Source: Halichondria panicea (taxonomy: Eukaryota; Porifera; Demospongiae; Suberitida; Halichondriidae). From it: a stretch of 64,000 nucleotides of DNA. Within the stretch, counting starts at the first letter, position 1. The number at the start of each line of letters is the position of its first letter. The DNA lies in NCBI RefSeq assembly GCF_963675165.1, contig NC_087384.1, forward strand, positions 4,891,182 through 4,955,181, in the 5' to 3' direction. Of the stretch, positions 41,901 through 52,861 are shown one piece after another. The notes below the pieces were generated by a model that saw only the letters and a program-made list of their open reading frames with translations, had not been told where the DNA came from and ran no database searches. Both the position numbers and the translations under genes were made by a program.

Positions 41901-44430
41901 TGAACCCAGAGACTATTAAAGAGGAACCAACATCTGGCAATGGTTTGAAACAGCTTGTGTGCATAAGATACACATAAACACGATCTTTGCAGATCATCAG
42001 TTGCTCTCATCTACCCTGAAGCATATTAAACAGGAAACCAAAGCTGAGCCACAGACCACTGATGGTGAGTGATAGAATCCAGCTATAGCTATACTAGCCT
42101 CTGTCCTGGGCCGATTTTTTTTGTAGTTGATGGCCTAGCGTTATTTTAGAGACAACTCAGCTGGGAACGAGGCTATAACATACGTGTACTTACATGTTTG
42201 TACAATTATATCTACCGGGTTTAACAAGGTACTCTATATAGAGAAAATCGTATGTCTTTTTGTAGCTGTGAATGTTTACATCAATTTTCTTCTGCAGTGA
42301 AAAGTGAAGAACCAGTCTCACAGCTACTACCTTTGGGACTGTCTACTGTACAGCATCATGCAATACCATTCAGTGAGTTAGGTACCTCATTTGCATTGTT
42401 CTATACTGTTACCTCCACTCAGACCTCCCTGGTGTTGAAGTGGTGGCCAACACTTGTGTGATCATCACCAACTCACCCCAAACCTTCCACTGGGTTGGCT
42501 ATGGGTTCAAGCTCACCATACCCCAGGGCTCCCTGCCAGCTGGTGTTGATCAGTGTCGACTAGATATCAAGGCCAGTGTAGCTGGACAGTACCAGTTTCC
42601 TGACAATCTCCAGTTGGTCAGCAGTGTCTTCTGGATGCGTCCTTATCCCTCGGGTCAATTCCAACAGCAGCTGACAGTTGAGATACAGCACTGTGCCAAG
42701 ATGACCAGCTCCACCAAGCTCTCATTTGTGAGAGCACATTGCTCCCAGGAGAGTCTGCCCTACACATTCAAGCAGCTTGAAGGGCGTGGCTCGTTCACAG
42801 TATACAGCTCGTATGGATCACTGGAGCTGAACCACTTCAGTGGTCTGGCTGTGACAGGAGAGGATGTGGAAAGAGGATACATTGCCAGTCTGTATTATCA
42901 GCAATGTGATCCCCGAACACTGGAAATTCATTTTGTCATCACATGGGATGTTGAAGCCCACATCACTGTAAGTCTAAATTGTAGATATAAATTAGCTATT
43001 ATAAATATTACCCCGCGCAGCAGGGGTAGAGTTATTGGTGTGTGTGTGTGGACACAAAAATGTCCTGTTTGAGTGAACAGGACACTTTCATGGACTGCAG
43101 TAGTTAAAATAATAGTGGTTATAATTGAAACTTGTAGGCGATGTTTGAAGGCGACATGCAAAGAACGCTGTTTTCTAATCGTTGCTTTCACGATCATTCC
43201 ATCATTATGGTAAAAGTTTTTGCATCCGTTTTTTGCTGTGCAATGAAGCTCAACGCACAGGATATGCTCTATGAGCATCTTGTTTTAATTAACGATTGAT
43301 CGTTTCAGGCAACTAAGGATTATTTTAAAGAGCTGGGAGCAAAAGAGAGGTCACACTTGGAAGTAGAATTCAAGAAAGACAAAATAATTCTAGACATTCC
43401 AATGGCCGGTGGTGTAACCATTGGAGAATGGAATCTGTTACCAACCGTCACTCCATGCGTATGTTGAACTCTGTATCAACCATTGTAAAATTGTCAACAC
43501 TGTATAATATACTCGATATAGTATATTGTAATTATATATACAGGAGATTATAATTATACATAATTATGTTTGATTAAATTATCATGTGCGTAAAATCTGC
43601 AGATACGTCAGAGTAGAGTGGATTCATTCAAACCTGGCAGAAAGATTAGATCTCGACGATTGAAAGCTACCTTAACACGAGACCTTGGAGTGGAGGTCCC
43701 TGCTTGCTCTTACTTGGTCACCCTGGATGGTGCTGATGAACCAAACCAAATGCAGATTGAAATTGACACATACATTCCCAACAAAGAACGGAGACGAGTT
43801 ACTTCTGTCTTCACAGTACCATCAGTAAGCCAAGTTCCGTCAAGTCAGGCAGGTACTTACATGCAGTAATACGTGTACTTCTGTTGGTTACTATTACTTC
43901 GTTGTACGCAGGTGAAGATAATGAAAGAGATGAAAACCAATTATGCATTGACGATTTGCAAGATGTTTTTTCTTTATTAATCAATGCCAAAAAGAGTTGG
44001 TTTTATTTGGGCCTCGCTTTGCATATTAAACCTGGCATCCTTGAAGGTATAAAATCTAAGGAAAGCTGCAATACAGATCGCTTGTGTGAAATGCTGACTC
44101 ACTGGTTGCGATCTTCATCTTCTCGTACATGGAGTGACATTTGCAAGGGCCTCAGAAGTGACACTGTCAAACAAGACGTTCTAGCCGATAAAATTAAAGA
44201 GAAATACAAAGGTACATGTATTGATAATTATGTTGAGGCTGGCCATTGCGAATAGTAATCGAACATGCTCATTTTGTTATCAGTTAAAAAAGCTTACAGC
44301 GTAAATTCTGTACCAGTGTAGTAATTATAATAGACACAGCGTACAGTGTATTGAAGTAACTGGTCAACATTATTTATTCCTTGCACATGCAGGCCTGTCC
44401 AGAAAGAAGCTCAGAACATCCTCCATGTAA
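38909..44430 (+). CDS. coiled-coil / ZU5 / UPA-like / Death domain protein
   Basis: Nine exons join in phase to 1,294 residues: 38909-41156, 41736-41942, 41993-42064, 42298-42372, 42423-42967, 43309-43458, 43603-43852, 43912-44211, 44393-44430. Residues 1-749 are one exon of charged heptad-like sequence containing two related halves (EKLEQQLHDIEVET / EKLEHQLIDKEEET; TVSKLQDDHKKKEI / TVSKLQNDHKKKDI), an internal duplication. More coiled coil runs to about 820. A ZU5-like domain covers about 870-990 (GYGFKLTIPQGSLPAG), a UPA-like region about 1000-1180, and a Death domain about 1190-1281 (WFYLGLALHIKPGILEGI, LCEMLTHWLRS, TWSDICKGL). There is no signal peptide or membrane segment, so it is likely a cytosolic death-fold adaptor. 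ZU5-UPA-Death is known in UNC5 and PIDD; the long coiled-coil front is different. Confidence 0.88.
41634..41695. repeat. imperfect hairpin in intron 1 of the Death-domain gene
   Basis: Arms of about 26 nt (ACACACCTACTCGGAGGATAT against ATATCCTCCTCTTAGGTGTGG) with an 8-nt loop and a few bulges. Size would fit a small hairpin RNA, but nothing else supports one. Confidence 0.5.
42095..42175. mobile_element. 81-bp TAGCCTC...GAGGCTA mini-element
   Basis: Ends TAGCCTCTGTCCTGGGCC and CTGGGAACGAGGCTA look like a very short member of the TAG...CTA group. The flanking 9-mers do not match, so either the target copy has decayed or this is a remnant. Intronic. Confidence 0.5.
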
Positions 44431-44551
44431 CAACATTGAGAACAAAATAATCATTGAGTGTTACTAGCTATTATCAATATTATGTGAATGCTTTCATGAG
44501 TATTAATCCAAACAACATTTCTCACTAACAAAATGCTTTCAATGTGATTAA
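44431..44551. other. 3' flank of the Death-domain gene
   Basis: 121 bp of AT-rich sequence between the stop codon and the LTR element, likely 3' UTR. It ends with ATTAA, the target duplicated by the retrotransposon. Confidence 0.5.
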
Positions 44552-44731
44552 TGTAGTGTACTGAGTATTTGTTCTTATTGTATAATTTATGTATTGTGAC
44601 GTCATCATTTACTTCCTGTGTTGCTGTATTTATACTTGAGTTTTGTCATTAATATCAGTCTCTTTGTGCAAGTAATTCTGAATGATTGTTATTACTTATC
44701 GTGCTTGAACTAACTAAGTCAACACACGATA
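44552..44731 (+). repeat. left LTR
   Basis: 180 bp, beginning TGTAGTGTACTGAG. About 97% identical to the right LTR by hand comparison. Confidence 0.93.
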
Positions 44732-47700
44732 GTGGCGACGAGGATTAACGGATCATGGCAACTACGCTGATGGGGCACATAGAGGCTTTCGAGCCTGAGG
44801 CAGGCGATTGGCCGCAGTATGCAGAAAGAATGGAAGAGATGTTCTTAGCAAATGAGATGGTAGGAGAGGGTATGGCCGAGAAGAGACGATCTGTGTTTTT
44901 GTCCGTGGTGGGAAAGCGTACCTACAACATCCTGCGAAGCCTTCTCTCACCAGACAAACCTTCCACTAAGACGTTCGAGGAGTTGACGGCAGTACTGACG
45001 AGTCACTTCAGTCCACCGCCATCAGAAGTGATCCAAAGGTTCAGATTCTACGGCAGATCAAGACAACCAGGAGAGTCAGTGTCAGCGTTCATAGCTGAGT
45101 TGAGGAAGCTGACAGAATATTGCAACTTTGGAGCATCATTGAATGCAGCGTTAAGAGACCGAATAGTCGGCGGAATCAACAATGAGGCAACACAGAAAAG
45201 ACTCCTGGGAGAGCGAGCATTGACTTACCAGAGAGCAGTAGAGATTTCCCAGAGTGTGGAGACGTCAGACGCTAACCTAAGGGAGATGAAGCCTGTCCCT
45301 ATCAAGACAGAGCCAGTATTTCAGATTGGCAGGGAGAGACAAGAGACTCAGACAGCCAATAAACTGACACAATGTTCACGCTGTGGTACTGAGGGACATT
45401 TACCGACTACATGTCGGTTTAAAGACAAATATTGCAACTTTTGCAAAAAGAAAGGCCACATTGCTCGAGTGTGTAGAAATCGACTACAGCAGGCAGAGGC
45501 ATGGAGGCCCAAGCACTCAAGAAAGAACGTTCGATACCTAGAGGAAGAAACTACTTCAGAGAGTGAAGATGCCGAAGACTACATCAAGATGGTGGCTGAT
45601 ATCTCTCAAGTCAAGAGGAGAGAAAGGTCACCACCCATCAGAGTAACAATGTCTGTGAGTGGGGTATATAGACCTAGATTTTGAAGTAGATACAGGTGCC
45701 TCTGTTAGCCTCATGGGAGAAGCTGATTATACTCTAAGTTGTTCCCCAAACACCCACTAGTACAATCTGAGGTCAGACTACAGACTTACTTGGGAGAACC
45801 TATCTCTGTTGTTGGTAGTGTTGTGGTTAAGGTTGAATATGGAGGTCAAACCGCTGACTTACCACTGATTGTTGTCAAGGGAAATGGTCCCACATTGCTT
45901 GGTAGGAATTGGTTGAAGGCTATTAGGTTGGATTGGCAGTCTATCTATTATACTGAGCCTGCTGGGTTGCCCAAGGTACTAGAGAAGTACAGTGAGATAT
46001 TTGAAGATGGCCAAGGCACCTTCAAGGGGTATGAAGCCCATTTAGAAATCAATCCAAATGCCCAGCCTCGTTACAACAAAGCCAGGACCATACCTTATTC
46101 TAAAAGAAAAGGGGTTGAAGATGAACTAGACCGCTTAGTTGCTGAGGGCACACTGGAGCCCGTTGAGTACTCCGACTGGGCAGCACCCATAGTGGCAGTA
46201 TTGAAGGCCGTATTGAAGGCCGTATTGAAGGCCGACAAGAAAACTATCCGAATTTGTGGCGATTTCCGAACAACTGTGAATTCAGTATCGAAACTGAACC
46301 GTTACCCAATACCGAGGGTAGAAGATCTGTTTGCCGGTTTAGTGAAAGGAAAAACATTTTCTACCATTGATCTTAAACAGGCGTACCTACAAATGAAGCT
46401 GGACGCTCAATCTCGGAAGTACGTAGTGATCAACACTCACAGAGGCTTATTTAGGTACACTCGCTTGCCTTATGGTGTCAGCTCTGCACCAGGCCTCTTC
46501 CAAAGGGCAATGGAGTAAATGCTTCGTGGCATTCCAGGTGTTGTCGTGTATATGGATGACATTCTAAACCAATGTCGAGCATTTGAACTCTTTAGAAGAG
46601 GTGCTGAGAAGACTTACCGAAGCTGGACTGCGAGCTAAAAAGACCAAATGCCACTTCATGGAGCCGCAAGTTGTTTTCCTTGGACATGTTGTGGATGAGA
46701 AAGGGTTACACCCTATGCCGAGCAAGATGAAGGCTATCCAAGAGGCACCAAAACCGAAGAACGTGACAGAGCTCAAGTCCTATTTAGGATTTCTAACCTA
46801 TTACGGAAAATTTATGGGGAACCTGTCCACTACTCTAGCACCGCTATACACCCTGTTGAAAAAGAGCACAACGTGGAATTGGTCTACAGACCAAGAAGAA
46901 GCGTTCCAAAAGTCCAAACAGTTGCTAACCTCCTCAAACCTTTTAGTTCGCTTCGACCCAACACTGCCGATTGTGTTGGCATGTGATGCCTCTCAGTACG
47001 ATATTGGGGCAGTACTCGCCCATACGAGGCCAGATGGTTCCGAACGACCAGTTGGATACGTCTCGAGGACCTTGAACGATGCTGAAAAGAACTATGCTCA
47101 GCTAGAGAAGGAAGGGCTAGCCCTCGTCTTTGGAGTCAAGAAGTTCTATTCCTACTTGTTTGGGCACCCCTTCACACTGATCACAGACCACAAACCTCTG
47201 TTGGGACTACTGAGTGAGTGCAAGTCTACATCACCCCAAGCATCAGCCAGAGTAAAAAGGTGGTCACTCTATTTGTCGATGTTCGAATATACGCTCACTT
47301 TCCGGAACACTACAGCTCATGCAAACGCTGATGCATTGTCACGCTTGCCACGGGCCAAGCAACCCAAGAAACATCTCGAACCAGCTGAATTAGTATTATT
47401 GGCAACGCATCTCGAAAACTCTCCTGTGTCCGCGGAACAAATCGCTGAAGCCACGCGGAAGGACCCGGTGCTCTCCACGATATCACAATATGTGAATCAG
47501 GGCTGGCCTAGAGCAACTATCCCCGGTCAACCACAGCTGAGAGCTTATTTTGACAAGAAGAATGAATTATCGACCTTCGAAGGATGTTTGTTGTGGGGAT
47601 CCAGGGTCATAGTTCCAAAGCCGTGCCAAGAAGCAGTCCTCACACAATTACACGAGGGACACCAAGGAATTGTCCGAACGAAGGTTTTAGCCCGCATGTA

Positions 47701-48771
47701 CGTATGGTGGCCAGGAATCAATCAGGACATTGAGAGAACCGTGAAACAATGTCTCCCATGTCAGAAGATCCGAGCTGAGCCAACCGAAGCTCCTTTGCAC
47801 TCCTGGAGCTGGCCTTGGGCACGTCTACACTTGGACTATGCTGGCCCTGTAGAAGGAAAAATGGTATTAGTAGTGATTGACGCCCACACGAAGTGGATCG
47901 AAGCAATTCACACATCCACAGCAACTTCCACGGCTGTAATCGAAACATGCAGAGAGAAGTTTGCTCAGTTTGGACTGCCAGAGACTGTGGTGACGGATAA
48001 TGGAAGTTGTTTTACCAGTGCTGAGTTTGCAGCGTTCCTCAAGGCCAATGGTATTCACCACATCACGACAGCTCCATACCACCCTGCCTCAAACAGATTG
48101 GCCGAAAGAGCGGTGCAAATCGTCAAAGCAGGACTGAAGAAGAATCAGGAAGGAACTTTTCGTTCTAGGCTGAGCAAAACTCTTGCTGCACATAGAGTGA
48201 CCCCTCATGCTACCACAATGAAGGCTCCTTCTGACTTGTTACTCGGAAGACGAATTCAAACGAGACTCGATTTTCTACGGCCTAATACAGCAGAGAGGGT
48301 TGAGAAACAACAATCACGACAGAAAAAAGATCACGATAACCATTCAAAGTTACGAGTTTTAAGTGAAGGGTCAATGGTATTTGTTAGAAATATGCCCTCT
48401 GGAGAAAAGTGGATCCCTGGGGTTGTGCTGAGCTCACGAGGAAACGTTTCCTATTCAGTGAAACTGGAAGGTGGCAGGATCCGGAAATGTCACATTGACC
48501 AATTGAGACAGAGGCATGTCGAAACCGAGAGGGTGGAACCTTGCATACCGGAGGATGCCCCCGAAAAAGCGACTGTGCCGGCTAACATTGAATCCACTTC
48601 GGAACAAAAGGCTGATGAGAATGTTGAAGGCATCCCACCAGATAGTTGAAAAGAGTATCCGAAGCGGGCTCGCCGTCCAGTGGAGTGGTATGACCCCTCG
48701 TTCGTATAATGGACTTATAAGTTAAAACTGTGACATTTAGTTGATAGACCTTCAATGTAAGGGGGAAGGAA

Positions 48772-48951
48772 TGTAGTGTACTGAGTATTTGTTCTTATTG
48801 TATAATTTATGTATTGTGACGTCAATATTTATTTCCTGTGTTGCTGTATTTATACTTGAGTTTTGTCATTAATATCAGTCTCTTTGTGCAAGTAATTCTG
48901 AATGATTGTTATTACTTATCGTGCTTGAACTAACTAAGTCAATACACGACA
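48772..48951 (+). repeat. right LTR
   Basis: 180 bp, preceded by a GGGGGAAGGAA-type polypurine tract and followed by the ATTAA target copy. Confidence 0.93.
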
Positions 48952-48956
48952 ATTAA

Positions 48957-49760
48957 GGCTCTAGTTTACTTTAAATAATACTTGTATGGCTTCTGTTGAT
49001 ATTTAAGAAAAGGTCAACCCATAATTATGTTCTCTGCAAAGGGCATCTAAAGAAGGGGTGGGGCATGTTAATCTGCACTACTAAAGCTCTGCACTATTAT
49101 AAGCTATAGCTTTGTAACTTGACAAGATGGCTGATCAGGTAATGAACTGTGGTATGTGTATACATTATGTTATAGTTATAACACGGGCACAAGGGATGTA
49201 TGGAATATATTGCACTGAAGCACGAGGGCGCCAGCCCCGAGGGCTGAGTGCAATATATTCCATGCATCCCGAGTGCACGTGTAATAACTAGTTTATATCC
49301 CGAGGGCATAGCAACATAACACTGTCTTAGTAACAATATAAACTGCACAAAAAGATGACAAAGACAACTCTAGACACAGCTCCATCTCTTCTCTCTCCTC
49401 CTAGACGCCAGTATATGCAGCGTATAAGATTGGCATGACCGACGAATGGCTTGACACAAAATTGTTGGAGTTCCAACGCTGAAACCACTGCAAAACAGCC
49501 CCACCCCACTTTTCTGGTGCTGCAAAACAGCCCCACCCCGCTACTGCTGGAAAGAAACAGCCCCACCCCATTTACTGCTGCGAAGAAACAGCCCCACCCC
49601 ACTATACTACTCAGTGTAACTGCTGCTCGAACAGCCCCCTCCACTATCCTCGGCATCACAACCAAGCCAAAGAAGTTCGCCTCTACACTGCTGCAAAACA
49701 GCTCAAGCCCCCTGCAAAAAGAGCCGCTTCTAGTGCTATATGGTGAAGCCAGAATTGACC
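48957..49760. other. non-coding stretch with a snap-back repeat and a C-rich minisatellite
   Basis: No gene is supported. It contains the inverted repeat at 49175-49288. From about 49485 to 49620 it has several degenerate units with AACAGCCCCACCCC, separated by CTGCTG-rich pieces. Open frames here read through the repeats and resemble nothing known. Confidence 0.6.
49175..49288. repeat. snap-back inverted repeat
   Basis: Arms 49175-49217 and 49246-49288 are about 86% complementary (GGAATATATTGCACT is shared exactly) around a 28-nt GC-rich loop. The GTGCAATAT motif recurs near 51.25-51.32 kb, where a 21-bp unit is repeated, suggesting a related element there. Confidence 0.75.
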
Positions 49761-51032
49761 TAGCCTCCTTCACCGGCCTTTGAAAGATAGACTCGCAAGC
49801 CACTCCCTTTTCTCTGATTGGACGGGGGCGGGAGAAAAGGGACTGGTGACTCTGGGCTACAGCTTGTGTAAATCAGGAATGCTATTAAATATTAATGTCA
49901 CGTGCAGATTATCCAATTTATTCTGATGTGTCAAAAGCTAAAGCACACAGAAGACAAGTATACAGATCTATCTAGCCAGCCTTTTGATTTTATAGATCCT
50001 TGTACCAGTGTCTGTTGTGCCACAACTTGTGGATTAGCATGGAACAGCTGATGAACGTAGAAATCTTGGCAGTCCTTCTTTGGAACCGAGGAGTGGCAGG
50101 GATTTAAGACAGCTTGTACAAGTCTGACTACTCTCAATTCAACTGCTGCCGTCTGCCATTATCTGTCTTGTATTGTACAGGTTATTAAAAGCTTTAGGCA
50201 ACCAATGACTTTCGGCTGCCAGTTCTCATCACGTAAAACTAAAACAAGCTAATCTCTGCTGGTGTCTTAGATGACTATATCCTAGCTGAATGCCTGATGA
50301 TGTTATTACTCCATCATCTTCTCTTTTCTAGCACTAGCATCCATTCTTAAACTGTTGCTAAGAAGCCCGCGATCACTTTTGCAGGCTACGCAATTCTACT
50401 TAACCTCACGCAATTTTTGGATCACGTGGAAAAATCAATGAATAATCTCTACCCAAATTCTGGTAGAGACACAAAATGTGTCCCAGAGTCACCAGTCCCT
50501 TTTCTCCCGCCCCCGTCCAATCAGAGAAAAGGGAGTGGCTTGCGAGTCTATTTGAAAGAAGGCCTGCTATCGACTGCTTGCGCATGCGCCAAATTATTGG
50601 ATTTTTTACCCGTAAATATTTCTATAATACTATAATATTGGATTTTTTACCCGTAAATATTTCTATAATACTGGATACATCAGAGAAAATATTCTAAAAG
50701 TCATACACAGAGCTATATAGCTAGCTAGCTAGAAACAGAGCTGTGTAGGTTTGTTGTACTGCTATTTTCTTCTGATAGAATCAGTAGCAGTAGTATAGTA
50801 GACTTTCACCAAAGTTAGTGTTAAATGGGCGTGGCCTGTCCATATAGGCTCTTATCAGCCGTCACTCCTTTCAGACGATTGTCATCCACACTGTTGCAGG
50901 CTGTGAGTCTTTTGTTAACATAGCAGGCTAAGGGTAGCTATCAGAGCAGATACCGGGGATATTAGCGCATGCGCAAGCAGTCGATACCAGGCCCACTTCC
51001 CTAGCGGGAAGTGCGGCCTGGGATCGAGGCTA
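49761..51032. mobile_element. second copy of the TAGCCTCC MITE, carrying a nested MITE
   Basis: Same ends and subterminal palindromes as 22971-23539, with GAATTGACC duplicated at 49752-49760 and 51033-51041. It is split by the 763-bp MITE at 49788-50550 and lacks an internal piece found in the first copy, leaving about 500 bp of its own. Confidence 0.94.
49788..50550. mobile_element. 763-bp TAGACTCGC MITE nested in the previous MITE
   Basis: Second copy of the element at 20445-21203, inserted about 27 bp inside the TAGCCTCC MITE with TTTGAAAGA duplicated at 49779-49787 and 50551-50559. The interior runs opposite to the first copy. No coding capacity. Confidence 0.95.
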
Positions 51033-51041
51033 GAATTGACC

Positions 51042-51753
51042 GTGCATCAAAGTGGAGGACTAGGTCTAGGAACACAGAATCTTCACAAAATGAGCCTGGG
51101 ACGATTTAAAAACCTGCATGGTTGCAAAGAAGAAACTCCAGCAGTGCTGAACATTCCTGCATGGCTGGACTTACTTTGATACTTGTTATTTCTCATGATA
51201 AAATATTTAATTTAATTATGCCAGAGGGGCGTTTTGCCGGTGGTCAGTGCAATATGACTTTTCAGCAGTGCAATATGACTTTTCAGCAGTGCAATATGCT
51301 TCATATTGCACTTGGCAACAACATAGCAACGGGATATAAAATACATTATACGTGCTGTACTGTCTTTTCCGTGAGGCTGCAGATTCTGTGTATGAGGGTC
51401 TGTTCAGGGACCTGCTAATAAGAACCTGGAATTTGGCTCTACACTATTAAAGATATACTCTATGATATACTCCTGTGATGAGTAACTATATGTTGTATGG
51501 TATCCGTAGTATTGGTATTTGGTTCTAATTGTTGTATAATTTCATCGCGGTCGTGCCTGTTGTGTGTCTATCCTGTTTGTTTGTCGTGTTTGAGATTATT
51601 GTGTGTTTTAATCGTGTGTCTTATACGTGCGGTATTGGGATTTGGTTGGAGTTGGCCATTACTAAGGCTTTGCTTTGTAGACCAGTGGGTTAAATTTTTG
51701 AAGTATTCGTCAGACGCCTGCGATTTCGTTATTGGTATTCAGCAATCGCCATA
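51042..51753. other. flank and 5' UTR of the LINE
   Basis: The first ~400 bp hold a short tandem repeat near 51245-51300 (three CAGTGCAATATGACTTTTCAG-like units). The T-rich stretch from about 51.5 kb is probably LINE 5' UTR, but I could not find its left boundary or a target duplication. Confidence 0.5.
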
Positions 51754-52847
51754 ATGGAGACTAAAACGAGGAAATCAAACCGAAACGCATCATCCAACTC
51801 TCAACCCCAAGGTGTGGCCTGTAAGTCTAAACAGACCAAATCCTCTGCCGGTGCAAGTTCCAAAAAGAAACCTACGATTTCGACTGGGAGACCCACAGTC
51901 CCTCCCTCTCTTGAAACTCAGCAGATGGTAAATTGCAGCTGTGGTTCTACTGTGGAGGAGGGGAGTCTTATGGTGGAATGCGAGGCCTGTCTCAAATGGT
52001 CCCACTCACAATGTGTCGGTCTCTCGGAAGCAGATGCCACCTCCGTTTGTTTCCGCTGCCACATATGCTCTACTGATACTCCCCTATCAGCTCTACTGAC
52101 ACCTCCCCTATCAGCAATGCTCACATTTCGTCGCTCATGTCAGCAATAGCTGATCTCTCGAACAAGATTTCCAATATGGAAACCTCTCACGGGTTAGAGC
52201 TCAAGGCAATCAAGCTTCATGTCATATCGCTGGAGGAATCTAATAACAGGCTTGTACAGGAACTCTCTGCCTTAAAAAAAATCGTTGTCCCCAAAAATCA
52301 CTTGCCTCGCTCCACAAAGCCTCCCAATGGTGGCGCTGGGCAGCAAGTAAATGGAAGAGCTTCTTCTCAGTTAAGAGGTCCTTCATCATTCAGGATTGTA
52401 TGGGGGACTAAATTCTCTTGCCCGACTGACTTTGTCAAAGACGCAGTCCTCTCTCTCCTCCCGGCAGACACTGATATGTCGGTCTCTATAAAAAAGAGCA
52501 TCAAATTGAATAGTGCAGGGAAAAAGAAATGGTGGCTCACCATACTAGCGCCTCCTGAGTGTCTTTCGGTAATCGATGAGAAATGGGACTCACTGTCATG
52601 CCCCTCACACTGGCGGCTTCTCTCCAGGCTCTCTGATCTAGGGCCGCCTTCAGAGAATCCACCCCTCTTAGGGGGAGATGTCCCCAATGAACCAGATGGT
52701 CCTCCCTCCCAGAATTCTATCTCTAACCCTCTCGTGCCTTCGGAAGACAATCCTTTGTCTACTCATGCCACCCCCCAGGATAATCTTTTTTTAGAGGGCA
52801 GAGAGCAGTCCACTCCCCCCAACTCAGAGCTGGAGGGGGTGGACTAA
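51754..52847 (+). pseudogene. LINE ORF1: PHD finger, coiled coil, nucleic-acid-binding region
   Basis: Starts METKTRKSNRNASS with a basic Ser-rich front. A PHD finger follows (NCSCGSTV, VECEACLKWSHSQCVGL, CFRCHIC). After a single frameshift near 52130-52145, a short coiled coil (ISNMETSHGLELKAIKLH) and a segment with FRIVWGTKFSCPTDFVKDAV complete the protein. The usual role is RNA binding or chaperoning of the LINE RNA. Confidence 0.8.
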
Positions 52848-52861
52848 ACCCTAGTCACAAC

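Larger units (their letters stand above)
44552..48951 (+). mobile_element. Gypsy-type LTR retrotransposon fossil, 4.4 kb
   Basis: Fossil of the Ty3/Gypsy group. Two 180-bp LTRs (TGTAG...CA) flank the body, with ATTAA repeated at 44547-44551 and 48952-48956. A TGGCGACGAGGAT-type primer-binding region follows the left LTR and a purine-rich tract precedes the right one. Parts in order: gag with CCHC zinc knuckles (about 44.75-45.7 kb), then pol with protease, reverse transcriptase, RNase H, HHCC zinc domain and integrase (about 45.7-48.65 kb). No envelope gene. The LTRs differ at about 5 of 180 positions, so it is fairly young. The coding region looks broken, with about two interruptions. Confidence 0.95.

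Noticed and set aside
42095-42175. Mini-element as a confirmed 9-bp-duplication transposon
   Set aside because: The ends fit but the flanking 9-mers do not match, so it is kept only at low confidence.
49327-49803. 158-codon minus-strand frame near 49.5 kb
   Set aside because: Reads through the C-rich minisatellite and into a MITE end; no recognisable domain and no splice support.
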